Shown here: in pieces, positions 6,282 to 14,160 of the stretch
Numbering within the stretch: position 1 is the stretch's first letter
How the letters are laid out: every line of letters starts with the position of its first letter
NCBI GenBank assembly: GCA_945866505.1
Contig: CAMBHH010000084.1
Coordinates: forward strand, 1-14,160
Direction of reading: 5' to 3'
Source: Flavobacterium psychrophilum
Lineage (GTDB): Bacteria; Bacteroidota; Bacteroidia; Flavobacteriales; Flavobacteriaceae
Length of the DNA: 14,160 nt
Position numbers and translations under genes: made by a program
Notes under the pieces: model-generated
The model's input: only the letters and a program-made list of their open reading frames with translations
Databases searched by the model: none
What the model was told of the DNA's origin: nothing

Positions 6282-6785
6282 ATGAAGCACCTAAAATATC
6301 TCATAGCGCTTTCGATCCTTTTTACTTTCAGTTGCTGTAACGTATATAACTTTACTGGAACGGGTAAAATTGACGCCAAAACTTTTCAGGTAAATTTTTT
6401 TCAAAATACCGCCGAGTTAGTCCAGCCTGGAATAGACCGCACTTTTACTCTGACTTTACAAGATCTGATCCAAAATCAAACTAATTTAAACTTGGTGAAA
6501 AATGGAGGAGATTTAACTTACGAAGGAGAAATTACAGATTATAGAATTACGCCAATGATGGCCACTGCCGATATTCAAGCGGCTCAAAATAGATTGACGG
6601 TTAGAGTAAAAGTGCAGTTTTCCAATAAAAATAAAGAAGCCGATAATTTTGATAAAACCTTCGAATTCTTCTATGATTATCCCGCCGCACAACAACTTAG
6701 TGGACCTACTTTGGATAGTGCCATAAAAATTATTTACGAAAGAATCACACAAGATATATTCAACGAATCTTTGGCAAAATGGTAA
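6282..6785 (+). CDS. lptE: LptE-family outer-membrane lipoprotein (LPS assembly)
   Basis: A 167-residue protein resembling the Bacteroidota LptE family, which plugs the LptD beta-barrel and helps insert LPS in the outer leaflet. The N-terminus is a lipoprotein signal: MKHLKYLIALSILFTFS followed by C18-C19. By comparison with the usual '..GC-x-IYSFTG' start of relatives, C19 (CNVYNFTGTG) is the likely lipidated residue, which puts Cys rather than Gly just before it. The mature part has the expected pattern: an N-terminal strand after FTGTGKID, 'VNFFQN', a central GDLTYEGEITDYRITPM, and a C-terminal helix ending DIFNESLAKW. The symbol rests on family resemblance and synteny; lptD is not in the window. 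It lies 59 bases after the sigma-54 activator on the same strand. Confidence 0.82.
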   Translation: MKHLKYLIALSILFTFSCCNVYNFTGTGKIDAKTFQVNFFQNTAELVQPGIDRTFTLTLQDLIQNQTNLNLVKNGGDLTYEGEITDYRITPMMATADIQAAQNRLTVRVKVQFSNKNKEADNFDKTFEFFYDYPAAQQLSGPTLDSAIKIIYERITQDIFNESLAKW

Positions 6786-6788
6786 TTT

Positions 6789-6840
6789 AAGGTTAATCAC
6801 TTAATCGTTTAACCAATTAATGACATAAATAATTAACCTT
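6789..6840. repeat. inverted repeat filling the lptE-TPR gene spacer
   Basis: AAGGTTAAT (6789-6797) and ATTAACCTT (6832-6840) form a perfect 9-bp inverted repeat with 34 bases between them, and a smaller TTAAT/ATTAA pair is nested inside. It occupies nearly the whole 58-base gap and ends 3 bases before the next ATG. It resembles the TTTAAAC-type repeat upstream of the sigma-54 activator in composition but not in exact sequence. Confidence 0.45.
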
Positions 6841-6843
6841 TCT

Positions 6844-7695
6844 ATGAATGTAACTGATTTTACTTTTTTAATTAACAAACCAGATGCTATCAATGAGAAG
6901 CAAACGGATGCATTGGGAAGAGTGCTGGATGAATTTCCGTATTTTCAAAGTGCGAGAGCGCTGCGATTGAAAGGGCTATTTAATGAAAATAGTTTCCGCT
7001 ACAATTATGCCCTGAAAGTTACTGGTTCCCATACTACGGACAGAACCGTTTTGTTTGATTTTATCACCTCCGATACTTTTGTCGCGATTCAAAAAGGATT
7101 GTACGACAAGAAAATCCTTGAACTTCTGGACATTAGTGTTGCCAATTATGAGGTAATTAAGCCTGAAATTCCACTTGAACCCAAAATAAATATCTTAGAA
7201 CAATCTATACTTACCACGATAAAAGGTACTTCATCGATTGAAGAAGAATCAACGACCAAATTGGCAAAAGAAAATCTGGAAATCGGCAAACCTTTAGGGT
7301 TTTCTCAAGACGAAAAACATTCCTTTCAAGAATGGCTTCAACTCTCGAGAACACAACCTATCATTAGGGAAAAAGAAACTTTAACAAGACTTGAAACTGC
7401 TCCATTAGAAGATGACAAAAAGAAAAAAGCCGAGTTGATTGATAAATTTATTGAAGCAAGTCCAAAAATATCTCCTTTAAAACAAAGTTCAGAATCAAGT
7501 GTTTTCATCGACTTAAACAAATCTGACAATTCTTACATAATGACTGAAACGTTGGCAAGGGTCTACTTGGAGCAAAAAAAATATCAACGCGCTATACAAG
7601 CTTATGAGATATTAATTTTGAAATATCCAGAAAAAAGTAGTTTCTTTGCAGACCGAATATCGGATATTAAGATTTTACAACAAAATAATTATTAA
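6844..7695 (+). CDS. uncharacterised protein with C-terminal tetratricopeptide-like repeat
   Basis: 283 residues. There is no signal peptide or membrane segment, so it is probably cytoplasmic. The N-terminal third (to about residue 95) is a compact, aromatic-rich domain (DEFPYFQSARALRLKGLFNE) that I do not recognise as a named family. The middle (about 120-225) is Glu/Lys/Ser-rich and probably flexible. The end, from about residue 231 (YIMTETLARVYLEQKKYQRA, then IQAYEILILKYPEKS), has the A-x-x-Y and A-I-x-A-Y-E spacing of a TPR helix pair, and so suggests protein binding. It is followed by secG after only 3 bases, so the two are almost certainly co-transcribed. Its place between lptE and secG hints at an envelope or export role, which is inference. 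Confidence 0.8.
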   Translation: MNVTDFTFLINKPDAINEKQTDALGRVLDEFPYFQSARALRLKGLFNENSFRYNYALKVTGSHTTDRTVLFDFITSDTFVAIQKGLYDKKILELLDISVANYEVIKPEIPLEPKINILEQSILTTIKGTSSIEEESTTKLAKENLEIGKPLGFSQDEKHSFQEWLQLSRTQPIIREKETLTRLETAPLEDDKKKKAELIDKFIEASPKISPLKQSSESSVFIDLNKSDNSYIMTETLARVYLEQKKYQRAIQAYEILILKYPEKSSFFADRISDIKILQQNNY

Positions 7696-7698
7696 ACA

Positions 7699-8040
7699 AT
7701 GAGCACATTTTCAATTTTTTTAGTATTAATAACAATAGTTTGCTTCCTACTTGTAGTAGTAATAATGGTTCAAAATCCTAAAGGTGGCGGGCTTTCTTCT
7801 TCATTAGGTGGATCGACACAAATTGGTGGCGTTCAAAAAACTACCGACTTTTTAGACAAAAGCACTTGGACATTAGGTGGCATATTAATTTTATTGATAT
7901 TACTTTCTAGTTTAAGTTTTGGGGGTTCATTAGGAACTGATTCAAAAATCATTGACAAAACAGAAACTGTTACGCCAAAAGCTGCAACTCCTGCTCCAAT
8001 AACTCCTGCTACTCCTGCGACAGAGCCAGCAAAAAAATAA
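7699..8040 (+). CDS. secG: protein translocase subunit SecG
   Basis: Small accessory subunit of the SecYEG inner-membrane channel that assists SecA-driven export. 113 residues: membrane segment 1 at about 3-24 (FSIFLVLITIVCFLLVVVIM), the signature cytoplasmic loop VQNPKGGGLSSSLGG (about 24-38) with GGVQKTTDFLDKSTW, then membrane segment 2 at about 57-75. A Pro/Ala/Thr-rich tail ('TPAPITPATPATEPAKK') extends beyond the minimal length; such low-complexity tails are usual in Bacteroidota SecG. The start is 3 bases after the TPR gene's stop. A strong terminator 21 bases downstream closes the operon. Confidence 0.96.
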   Translation: MSTFSIFLVLITIVCFLLVVVIMVQNPKGGGLSSSLGGSTQIGGVQKTTDFLDKSTWTLGGILILLILLSSLSFGGSLGTDSKIIDKTETVTPKAATPAPITPATPATEPAKK

Positions 8041-8061
8041 GTAGTACATACAAAATACGTT

Positions 8062-8094
8062 AAATGCCAGCCTGTCAAAGCTGGCATTTTTTTT
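8062..8094 (+). terminator. rho-independent terminator after secG
   Basis: AAATGCCAGC (8062-8071), an 8-base loop, and GCTGGCATTT (8080-8089) form a perfect 10-bp stem, with T's running from 8087 to 8094. It separates the secG transcript from groES. Confidence 0.92.
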
Positions 8095-8119
8095 AAGAAA
8101 AAATGTCAGTTTTTATCTA

Positions 8120-8136
8120 TTGGCATAATTTCTGAA
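8120..8136 (+). promoter_or_regulatory. candidate sigma-54 (-24/-12) promoter before groES
   Basis: TTGGCATAATTTCTGAA compared with the consensus YTGGCACGNNNNTTGCW: the -24 TTGGCA is perfect and the invariant GG and -12 G have the correct spacing (GG, 10 bases, then G). The -12 half reads CTGAA instead of TTGCA, so the match is partial. Transcription would begin near 8146, about 34 bases before groES. No TAnnTTTG box is present in the 85 bases between the terminator and groES. Confidence 0.42.
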
Positions 8137-8179
8137 ATCTAATTATTATGAAATTAATACTAACATATATTTTATCATT

Positions 8180-8455
8180 ATGGCTTTAAATATTAAACCG
8201 CTTTCAGACCGTGTTCTTATCGAACCTGTTGCTGCTGAAACAAAAACTGCCTCAGGAATTTTTATTCCAGACACTGCAAAAGAAAAACCACAAAAAGGAA
8301 CTGTCGTTGCTGTTGGAAATGGCACAAAAGACCACGAAATGACTGTAAAAATAGGCGATTCTGTCCTTTACGGAAAATATGCTGGGACAGAATTAAAATT
8401 AGAAGGAAAAGATTATTTGATAATGCGTGAGGATGATATTCTTGCGATTATCTAA
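8180..8455 (+). CDS. groES: co-chaperonin GroES (Hsp10)
   Basis: 91 residues, normal length. It forms the heptameric lid of the GroEL folding chamber. Landmarks are [11 protein letters not shown] at the start, the GroEL-binding mobile loop [20 protein letters not shown] (about 22-41), the roof/core region VVAVGNGTK and the C-terminal [13 protein letters not shown]. It is the first gene of the groES-groEL pair, 51 bases ahead of groEL. It lies just after a strong terminator, so it must have its own promoter; see the sigma-54-like site. Confidence 0.98.
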   Translation: MALNIKPLSDRVLIEPVAAETKTASGIFIPDTAKEKPQKGTVVAVGNGTKDHEMTVKIGDSVLYGKYAGTELKLEGKDYLIMREDDILAII

Positions 8456-8473
8456 TCGAGTATTAAGATTTGA

Positions 8474-10135
<1,662 letters not shown>

Positions 10136-10161
10136 TCTTTTAAATTCCAAATTGGAAAATT

Positions 10162-10199
10162 AAAAATCCGTCTTGTTGAAGAACTTGACGGATTTTTTT
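10162..10199 (+). terminator. rho-independent terminator after groEL
   Basis: AAAAATCCGTC (10162-10172) pairs with GACGGATTTTT (10187-10197), with a T-run to 10199. The loop itself contains a small GTT-GAAG-AAC stem. It lies 26 bases after the groEL stop. Confidence 0.9.
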
Positions 10200-10222
10200 A
10201 TTAAATATTTAAAAATAAATAA

Positions 10223-10280
10223 ATTACGATTTTTATTTGAAAATTTATTAGTTTAGCTCCCAATTAAAAAAAATCGTAAT
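10223..10280. repeat. 12-bp inverted repeat running into the start codon of the next gene
   Basis: ATTACGATTTTT (10223-10234) and AAAAATCGTAAT (10269-10280) are perfect reverse complements 34 bases apart. The right arm includes the A and T of the ATG at 10279-10281. If both arms are transcribed they would fold the start codon into a stem; if transcription starts between them, the pair could instead be a split protein-binding site. A weak -7-like TAGTTTAG lies between the arms at 10249-10256. Confidence 0.6.
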
Positions 10281-12627
10281 GAAATTAATATTCTCGTTTT
10301 ACTGTTTCTTATTTTGTCTAATTAGCTTTTCACAAACTCCAACCCATCAGGAAAAAATTAAAGCCCTTCTCGACACTTATTTTCTTGAAGAAAGAGAAAT
10401 CATTCACGTACAATTTAACAAAAACATTTATCTCAACAATGAAGACATTGCTTTTAAAGGATATGTTTTCAGCAAAAATAATACTATACCTCTCAAGAAT
10501 TCATCTAACATTCAATTGATTATCTACAACGAAAAAGAGGAAATAATTCAAAAACAACTACTCTACACCGCAAATGGAATGTTTTCAGGTGGAATTCACT
10601 TGAATAAAAATTTTAAAACTGGAAAATATCTTTTTCACTTTTATACCAATTGGATGAATAATTTTAAAGAAGACGATTCCTTTTCTCAAACAGTAGTAAT
10701 TTATGACATAAATGAACCCTTCCATTTTAATACAAATGAACCCAATTTGAAAACTGCTAAAATATCATTTTTTCCAGAAGGTGGAAATATAATCGATGGT
10801 ATTAGTAATACTATTGGAGTAAAAATTACCGACTGTAACAATATAGGTATTGAACTCAATAATATACTAATTTTAGATTCAAAATCGGATGAAGTTTCTC
10901 ATTTTAACACTAATAAAATGGGAAATGGCGTATTGTTTTTAACAGCAGATAGCAATGAAAAATACACCTTAAAAACGCAGTCCAAATCACAGACTATTAC
11001 ACAAGATTTACCAATTGTACAACAAACTGGAATTGCAATAAGTTACAATAATAATTTGCCCAACAATAAATTGGCAATCTCTGTGAGAACTAATGAAAAA
11101 GGAGTCGAATTAAACCAAAATAAAAAAATGAATCTCTTGATTCAACAAAATGGATACTCTGTTTTAAAAGAGATTAATTTCGATAATAAACAAAAAGATC
11201 AAGTCGTATTTATTGACAAAAAATATTTGCAAAATGGTGTAAATTCAATTCGACTTATAGACGAAAATCTTAATGAAATTACGGAACGACTAATTTATAA
11301 TTTTGCGACCGTTCAGCCTGTAACGACCCTAAAAACTACTGTTATTGCTAATGATAGTATTGCTTTATCAGGAATGACAAATTTGACAAATGGAAATATA
11401 AGTGTAAGTATTATTCCTGAAAAAAATATTGGTATGAACTGCAAAAGATCTATTCAGGGCACCTATTATTTAAACACGTATTTAGAAAATCCTGAAATAG
11501 AAAATTTTACTTATTTTGACCCCGAAAATAAAAATAGTAAAAGAGATATGGATAATTTGATGCTAGTTCAAACTAAGAGTAAATTACGTTGGGAAAACAT
11601 CAAATCAAATCCACCGACATTGAATTATAAATTTAACAAAGGCGTTACTATAAGCGGAATTGTCGAAGGCAAAAAAAATCCAAATGTAACTAAAACAGTA
11701 TCTTTAATATCTTTAAAAAACAATGTTTTTGAAAAAATTAAAGTCGAAAAAGACAATACGTTTAAACTTGATAATTATTTTGTTCAAGACTCCACTGTTT
11801 TTGTTTTACAACTTGAAAATGAGAAAAATGCTGCTGTTTTTTCAAAAATAGTAGCGCAGGTTTCTGACAATCAAACAAAATTCAATTTGCCAATCAATTT
11901 TAATAAAGAAAAATGTCCTATCGAAAAAAGTTCTAGAGACAGCCTCGTATTTTTATCCGCAAAACTAAATAAAAACGCTGTTGAATTAAATGAAATAATA
12001 ATAAAGCAAAAGAAAAAAGAAGTTTTTACTCACAATACAGGAATAAGTGGTAACGCCAGAGCTTTTAAAATTGACGAGCGTGAATTTGGAACTATTCTAG
12101 ATTTTATAGGAAGAAATGGGTTTAGAACTGGGGTAAACAACGGCGATGCCTTCATCAAAAGTACCAGAGATTCTCAATCAGATGGTTCTCCAGAGGTTTT
12201 TGTTGATGGTGTTTTGCTTTTTGACTTCAATTTGTTGTTCGATCTCGATATAGATACCGTCGATGAAGTTTATATAGACAGAACTGGTATTGCAAGTACT
12301 AGACAAAACGCTTCTGGTGCCATTAAAATTTTTCTTAAAAGAGGCAAGGAAAACAAATTTTATCTATCAAAGTGCTCCACGCTAATTGCAACAGGAGGGT
12401 TTAGCAAAAACATAAAATTCAAGAATTCTACTTTCGATTCCCAAAGGGAATTTAATGCTTTTGGCACATTGAATTGGTCTTCAAATATTCCATTAAAAGA
12501 AAATGGAAGTTTTGAAATCAAGTTCCCGAAAAACAATCAAAATGTAATTCAAGTCTTAATTGAGGGATTTTCAGAAGATGGTCAACTCATTTCTGAAATC
12601 AAAAAGATTCCAGTTTTACCTCTTTAA
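10279..12627 (+). CDS. exported protein with MG2-like N-terminus and TonB-plug-like C-terminal domain, no barrel
   Basis: 782 residues. The signal peptide is MKLIFSFYCFLFCLISFSQ, with cleavage likely around residue 18-19, so it is exported to the periplasm or outer membrane. The mature front (about 35-150) has the pattern 'IHVQFNKNIYLNNEDIAFKG' of macroglobulin-like (MG2) beta domains. Several more beta-rich segments follow, with the family-typical DNLMLVQ...LRWENI near 425-440 and a GVTISGIVEG carboxypeptidase-regulatory-like start near 453. From about 591 to 689 (GNARAFKIDE to IKIFLKRG) it looks like a TonB-receptor plug, including a 'VFVDGVLLFD' strand and a 'VDEVYIDRTG' strand. About 90 residues of beta sheet end the protein, with no transmembrane barrel. 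Such proteins are common and poorly understood in Bacteroidota. Function is unknown; a scaffold or partner for outer-membrane transport is possible. Confidence 0.8.
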   Translation: MKLIFSFYCFLFCLISFSQTPTHQEKIKALLDTYFLEEREIIHVQFNKNIYLNNEDIAFKGYVFSKNNTIPLKNSSNIQLIIYNEKEEIIQKQLLYTANGMFSGGIHLNKNFKTGKYLFHFYTNWMNNFKEDDSFSQTVVIYDINEPFHFNTNEPNLKTAKISFFPEGGNIIDGISNTIGVKITDCNNIGIELNNILILDSKSDEVSHFNTNKMGNGVLFLTADSNEKYTLKTQSKSQTITQDLPIVQQTGIAISYNNNLPNNKLAISVRTNEKGVELNQNKKMNLLIQQNGYSVLKEINFDNKQKDQVVFIDKKYLQNGVNSIRLIDENLNEITERLIYNFATVQPVTTLKTTVIANDSIALSGMTNLTNGNISVSIIPEKNIGMNCKRSIQGTYYLNTYLENPEIENFTYFDPENKNSKRDMDNLMLVQTKSKLRWENIKSNPPTLNYKFNKGVTISGIVEGKKNPNVTKTVSLISLKNNVFEKIKVEKDNTFKLDNYFVQDSTVFVLQLENEKNAAVFSKIVAQVSDNQTKFNLPINFNKEKCPIEKSSRDSLVFLSAKLNKNAVELNEIIIKQKKKEVFTHNTGISGNARAFKIDEREFGTILDFIGRNGFRTGVNNGDAFIKSTRDSQSDGSPEVFVDGVLLFDFNLLFDLDIDTVDEVYIDRTGIASTRQNASGAIKIFLKRGKENKFYLSKCSTLIATGGFSKNIKFKNSTFDSQREFNAFGTLNWSSNIPLKENGSFEIKFPKNNQNVIQVLIEGFSEDGQLISEIKKIPVLPL

Positions 12628-12629
12628 AT

Positions 12630-12664
12630 AAAAAAATCCGAAGTTTAAAACTTCGGATTTTTTT
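12630..12664. terminator. bidirectional terminator between convergent genes
   Basis: A run of seven A's, then TCCGAAGT, a short loop, ACTTCGGA and seven T's (12658-12664). The symmetric A-run and T-run make it work on both strands. It serves the exported protein gene (ending 12627) and the DedA gene (ending 12678). Confidence 0.93.
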
Positions 12665-12677
12665 GTGATAAGATATT

Positions 12678-13352
12678 TTAAATATGAACTCTCTTTTTCA
12701 AAAGCTTCCATAAAACTGGTAGTGTTGTTACGAGTACAATTCCTATGACGATAAATTCTATATGTTTTTTCAAATCAATATCAAATTTATCCAAAAACAA
12801 AGCCGATAAATAATGCCCTGCAAAAATCATACTAAAAGACCAAAGGACAGATCCCAAAATGTTGTTGAACATAAACTTCTTTTTGTCCATAGATGCGATT
12901 CCTGCAACTATAGGTGCAAAGGTTCTGAAAATAGGTAAAAACCTTGCGAAAATAACCGCTTTTCCTCCATATTTATCGAAAAAATCTCTCGCTTGCAAAA
13001 GGTACTTTTCCTTAAACCAAAAGGTGTCTTCTTTATTATATAGGTACGTTCCGCCTTTTACTCCAAACCAATAACCCACCATATTACCAAAAATTCCTGC
13101 AACAGAAACTAAAGAAGACAGTAATACTACATTTGCAAAATCGTTACCCATTGATATTTGACGAGTCAATAATTCGCTGTAAATCCCAGCCAAAAACAAC
13201 AAACTGTCTCCTGGAAGAAAAAAACCTGCAAACAATCCTGTTTCGGCAAAAATTATAAAAAGGATTACTATCAGTCCCATTTTTACTCCACCAAGCTCCA
13301 TTAAAATATAAAACTCAGGATTTATCAGTTGTTTCCAATCAAAATTATTCAT
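12678..13352 (-). CDS. DedA family integral membrane protein
   Basis: 224 residues in the inner membrane. DedA proteins are needed for envelope and proton-motive-force balance. Some members act as undecaprenyl-phosphate flippases that recycle the lipid carrier; which role applies here cannot be told from sequence. Seen features: a hydrophobic segment at about 24-45 with E37, the re-entrant signature FLPGDSLLF (45-53), the second signature FARFLPIFRTFAPIVAG (135-151) with R137, P140 and R143, membrane segments at about 163-185 and 199-215, and a basic C-terminus (WKLLKKRVHI). Length and motifs are normal. The 175 bases between its start and the HMA gene hold no further gene, and I saw no convincing promoter there; TACTTTCA near 13378-13385 is one base off the -7 consensus. 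Confidence 0.94.
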   Translation of the reverse strand: MNNFDWKQLINPEFYILMELGGVKMGLIVILFIIFAETGLFAGFFLPGDSLLFLAGIYSELLTRQISMGNDFANVVLLSSLVSVAGIFGNMVGYWFGVKGGTYLYNKEDTFWFKEKYLLQARDFFDKYGGKAVIFARFLPIFRTFAPIVAGIASMDKKKFMFNNILGSVLWSFSMIFAGHYLSALFLDKFDIDLKKHIEFIVIGIVLVTTLPVLWKLLKKRVHI

Positions 13353-13527
13353 ATCACTATTTTAAAATTCTCGGTTGTGAAAGTAATTATAATTTACCAA
13401 AACAGCACTATCTAGACAATGGATTTGCGTTTTTTTAATAAATATTTAATAAAACTCACCTTAATTTGAATACTTATAGGGACATTTCAAAAAAAGGGAT
13501 TTTGTTGTTGTTGGAACTTTAATTCTT

Positions 13528-13872
13528 TTACTCTTCCCTTTCATATTTGCAACAAGAATGAAGATTGTCGTAGTCCTCTTTAGTAGCTTTTATTTCTTCC
13601 GTATCGTGACCTACTTTTGCGATAGCTTTTTTAACCGCAGTAATTGAAGTTTTTTCTTCATTTAGAGTAACTTCCAATTTATGAGTTTCGATACTCCAAC
13701 TTGCCATTTTCACTCCAGCGACCGAAAAAGCCGCTTTTTGAATTCTCCTCTGACATTGTTCGCAGTTACCATTTACTTCGATGGTGTATTTTGCATTTTT
13801 ATTCTTTTTATCTTGTGCTCGTACAGAAAGTGTTACTACTAATAACATCATTCCTAAAAATAAATTCTTCAT
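13528..13872 (-). CDS. periplasmic heavy-metal-associated (HMA) domain protein
   Basis: 114 residues. The signal peptide is MKNLFLGMMLLVVTLSVRAQ, with cleavage near residue 20. The mature protein is a single HMA ferredoxin-like fold: strand KYTIEVNG, metal loop GNCEQCQRRI with the CxxC pair C37/C40, helix IQKAAFSVAGV, strand ASWSIETHKLEVTL, and a second helix AVKKAIAKVGHDTE. A C-terminal extension, YDNLHSCCKYEREE, adds a vicinal pair C107-C108 next to H105, a possible second metal ligand set. HMA domains usually carry Cu(I), sometimes Zn, Cd or Hg; the metal cannot be told here. It starts 58 bases after the TonB-dependent receptor on the same strand, so the two are probably one operon for metal uptake or handling at the envelope. 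Confidence 0.9.
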   Translation of the reverse strand: MKNLFLGMMLLVVTLSVRAQDKKNKNAKYTIEVNGNCEQCQRRIQKAAFSVAGVKMASWSIETHKLEVTLNEEKTSITAVKKAIAKVGHDTEEIKATKEDYDNLHSCCKYEREE

Positions 13873-13930
13873 TTTATAATTTTTTAATTGTTATTGAAAT
13901 TGATTTTTGCAATTGCCATTGCTATTGCTT

Positions 13931-14160
13931 TTATTTAATTTTAAATCTAAGTCCAGCATAATACATTTGTCCGAAAACTGGTGCGTACAAAATAGAAGCA
14001 TCAAATGTGGGACCAAAAGGATTTTCTGAACCCAGAATAGCTTTTTCCTGTTTGTAATTTCCAATATTTTCTCCACCAACATAAACTTCAAAAGTAGAAG
14101 AAAAAGTCCGAGTAATTTGTGTATTCATCAAAGAAAATGAAGGCGAATACTCCGGAAGTC
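13931..14160 (-). CDS. TonB-dependent outer-membrane receptor, C-terminal end only
   Basis: Only the last 76 codons and part of another are in the window; the gene continues past the right edge. The visible part, from LPEYSPSFSL to the stop at 13931, contains 'RTFSSTFEVYVGGENIGNYK', 'NPFGPTFDASILYAPVFGQM' and the terminal strand YYAGLRFKIK. These are the last beta-strands of a TonB-dependent barrel, with the usual aromatic-ending final strand. No internal start is needed, because the frame runs open to the edge. The substrate cannot be deduced from this part; the HMA protein immediately downstream suggests a metal such as copper, as inference from context. Confidence 0.88.
   Translation of the reverse strand, partial: LPEYSPSFSLMNTQITRTFSSTFEVYVGGENIGNYKQEKAILGSENPFGPTFDASILYAPVFGQMYYAGLRFKIK

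Noticed and set aside
12859..13074. 71-codon plus-strand frame inside the DedA gene
   Set aside because: Overlaps DedA membrane segments on the other strand; no independent support.
13440..13527. Possible terminator after the HMA gene
   Set aside because: Only A- and T-rich runs and a GTTGTTGTTG stretch are present; I could not draw a stable stem with a T-run.
13701..13961. 86-codon plus-strand frame spanning the HMA start and the receptor stop
   Set aside because: Antisense to two supported genes; its hydrophobic composition comes from the AT-rich spacer.

Overview
The window looks like a piece of a low-GC Flavobacterium-like (Bacteroidota, Flavobacteriaceae) chromosome. The protein sequences are flavobacterial in style, two promoters match the Bacteroidota pattern (TTG, about 20 bases, TAnnTTTG), Shine-Dalgarno sequences are weak or absent, and the order miaB / sigma-54 activator / lptE / TPR gene / secG / groES / groEL is one I associate with this family (from memory, not searched). 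No stretch longer than about 300 bases lacks a gene, and I saw no rRNA, tRNA or CRISPR.

Layout. Positions 1-2450 (minus) hold nearly all of topA (DNA topoisomerase I), cut at its C-terminus by the window edge. It diverges from miaB (2713-4158, plus), whose promoter lies inside the longest possible ORF and so fixes the shorter start. Next comes a 495-bp unit (4166-4660): a gene for a small GxxExxY-family PD-(D/E)XK nuclease-like protein enclosed by a near-perfect inverted repeat. A 48-residue membrane peptide (4715-4861) and a TTTAAAC-rich hairpin follow. Then come a sigma-54 activator with no sensory domain (4942-6222), an LptE-family lipoprotein (6282-6785), a TPR-ended protein (6844-7695) and secG (7699-8040), closed by a strong terminator. 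groES-groEL (8180-10135) follows behind a candidate sigma-54 promoter and ends in its own terminator.

The right third is a different neighbourhood. A 782-residue exported protein (10279-12627) has an MG2-like front and a TonB-plug-like end but no beta-barrel. A bidirectional terminator separates it from a convergent DedA membrane protein (12678-13352, minus). Last on the minus strand is a metal pair: a periplasmic HMA protein (13528-13872) directly downstream of a TonB-dependent receptor of which only the C-terminal end is in the window (13931-14160).

How the genes fit together. The central block is largely about the cell envelope and protein quality: LPS assembly (LptE), Sec export (SecG) and chaperonin (GroES/GroEL), with a sigma-54 activator placed among them. 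The candidate -24/-12 promoter before groES suggests, but does not prove, that this activator controls part of its own neighbourhood. The most unusual element is the inverted-repeat-enclosed GxxExxY gene inserted between miaB and the next gene, which looks like a small mobile or selfish cassette. I did not find a clear large new defence or biosynthetic system; most of the rest is core genome.
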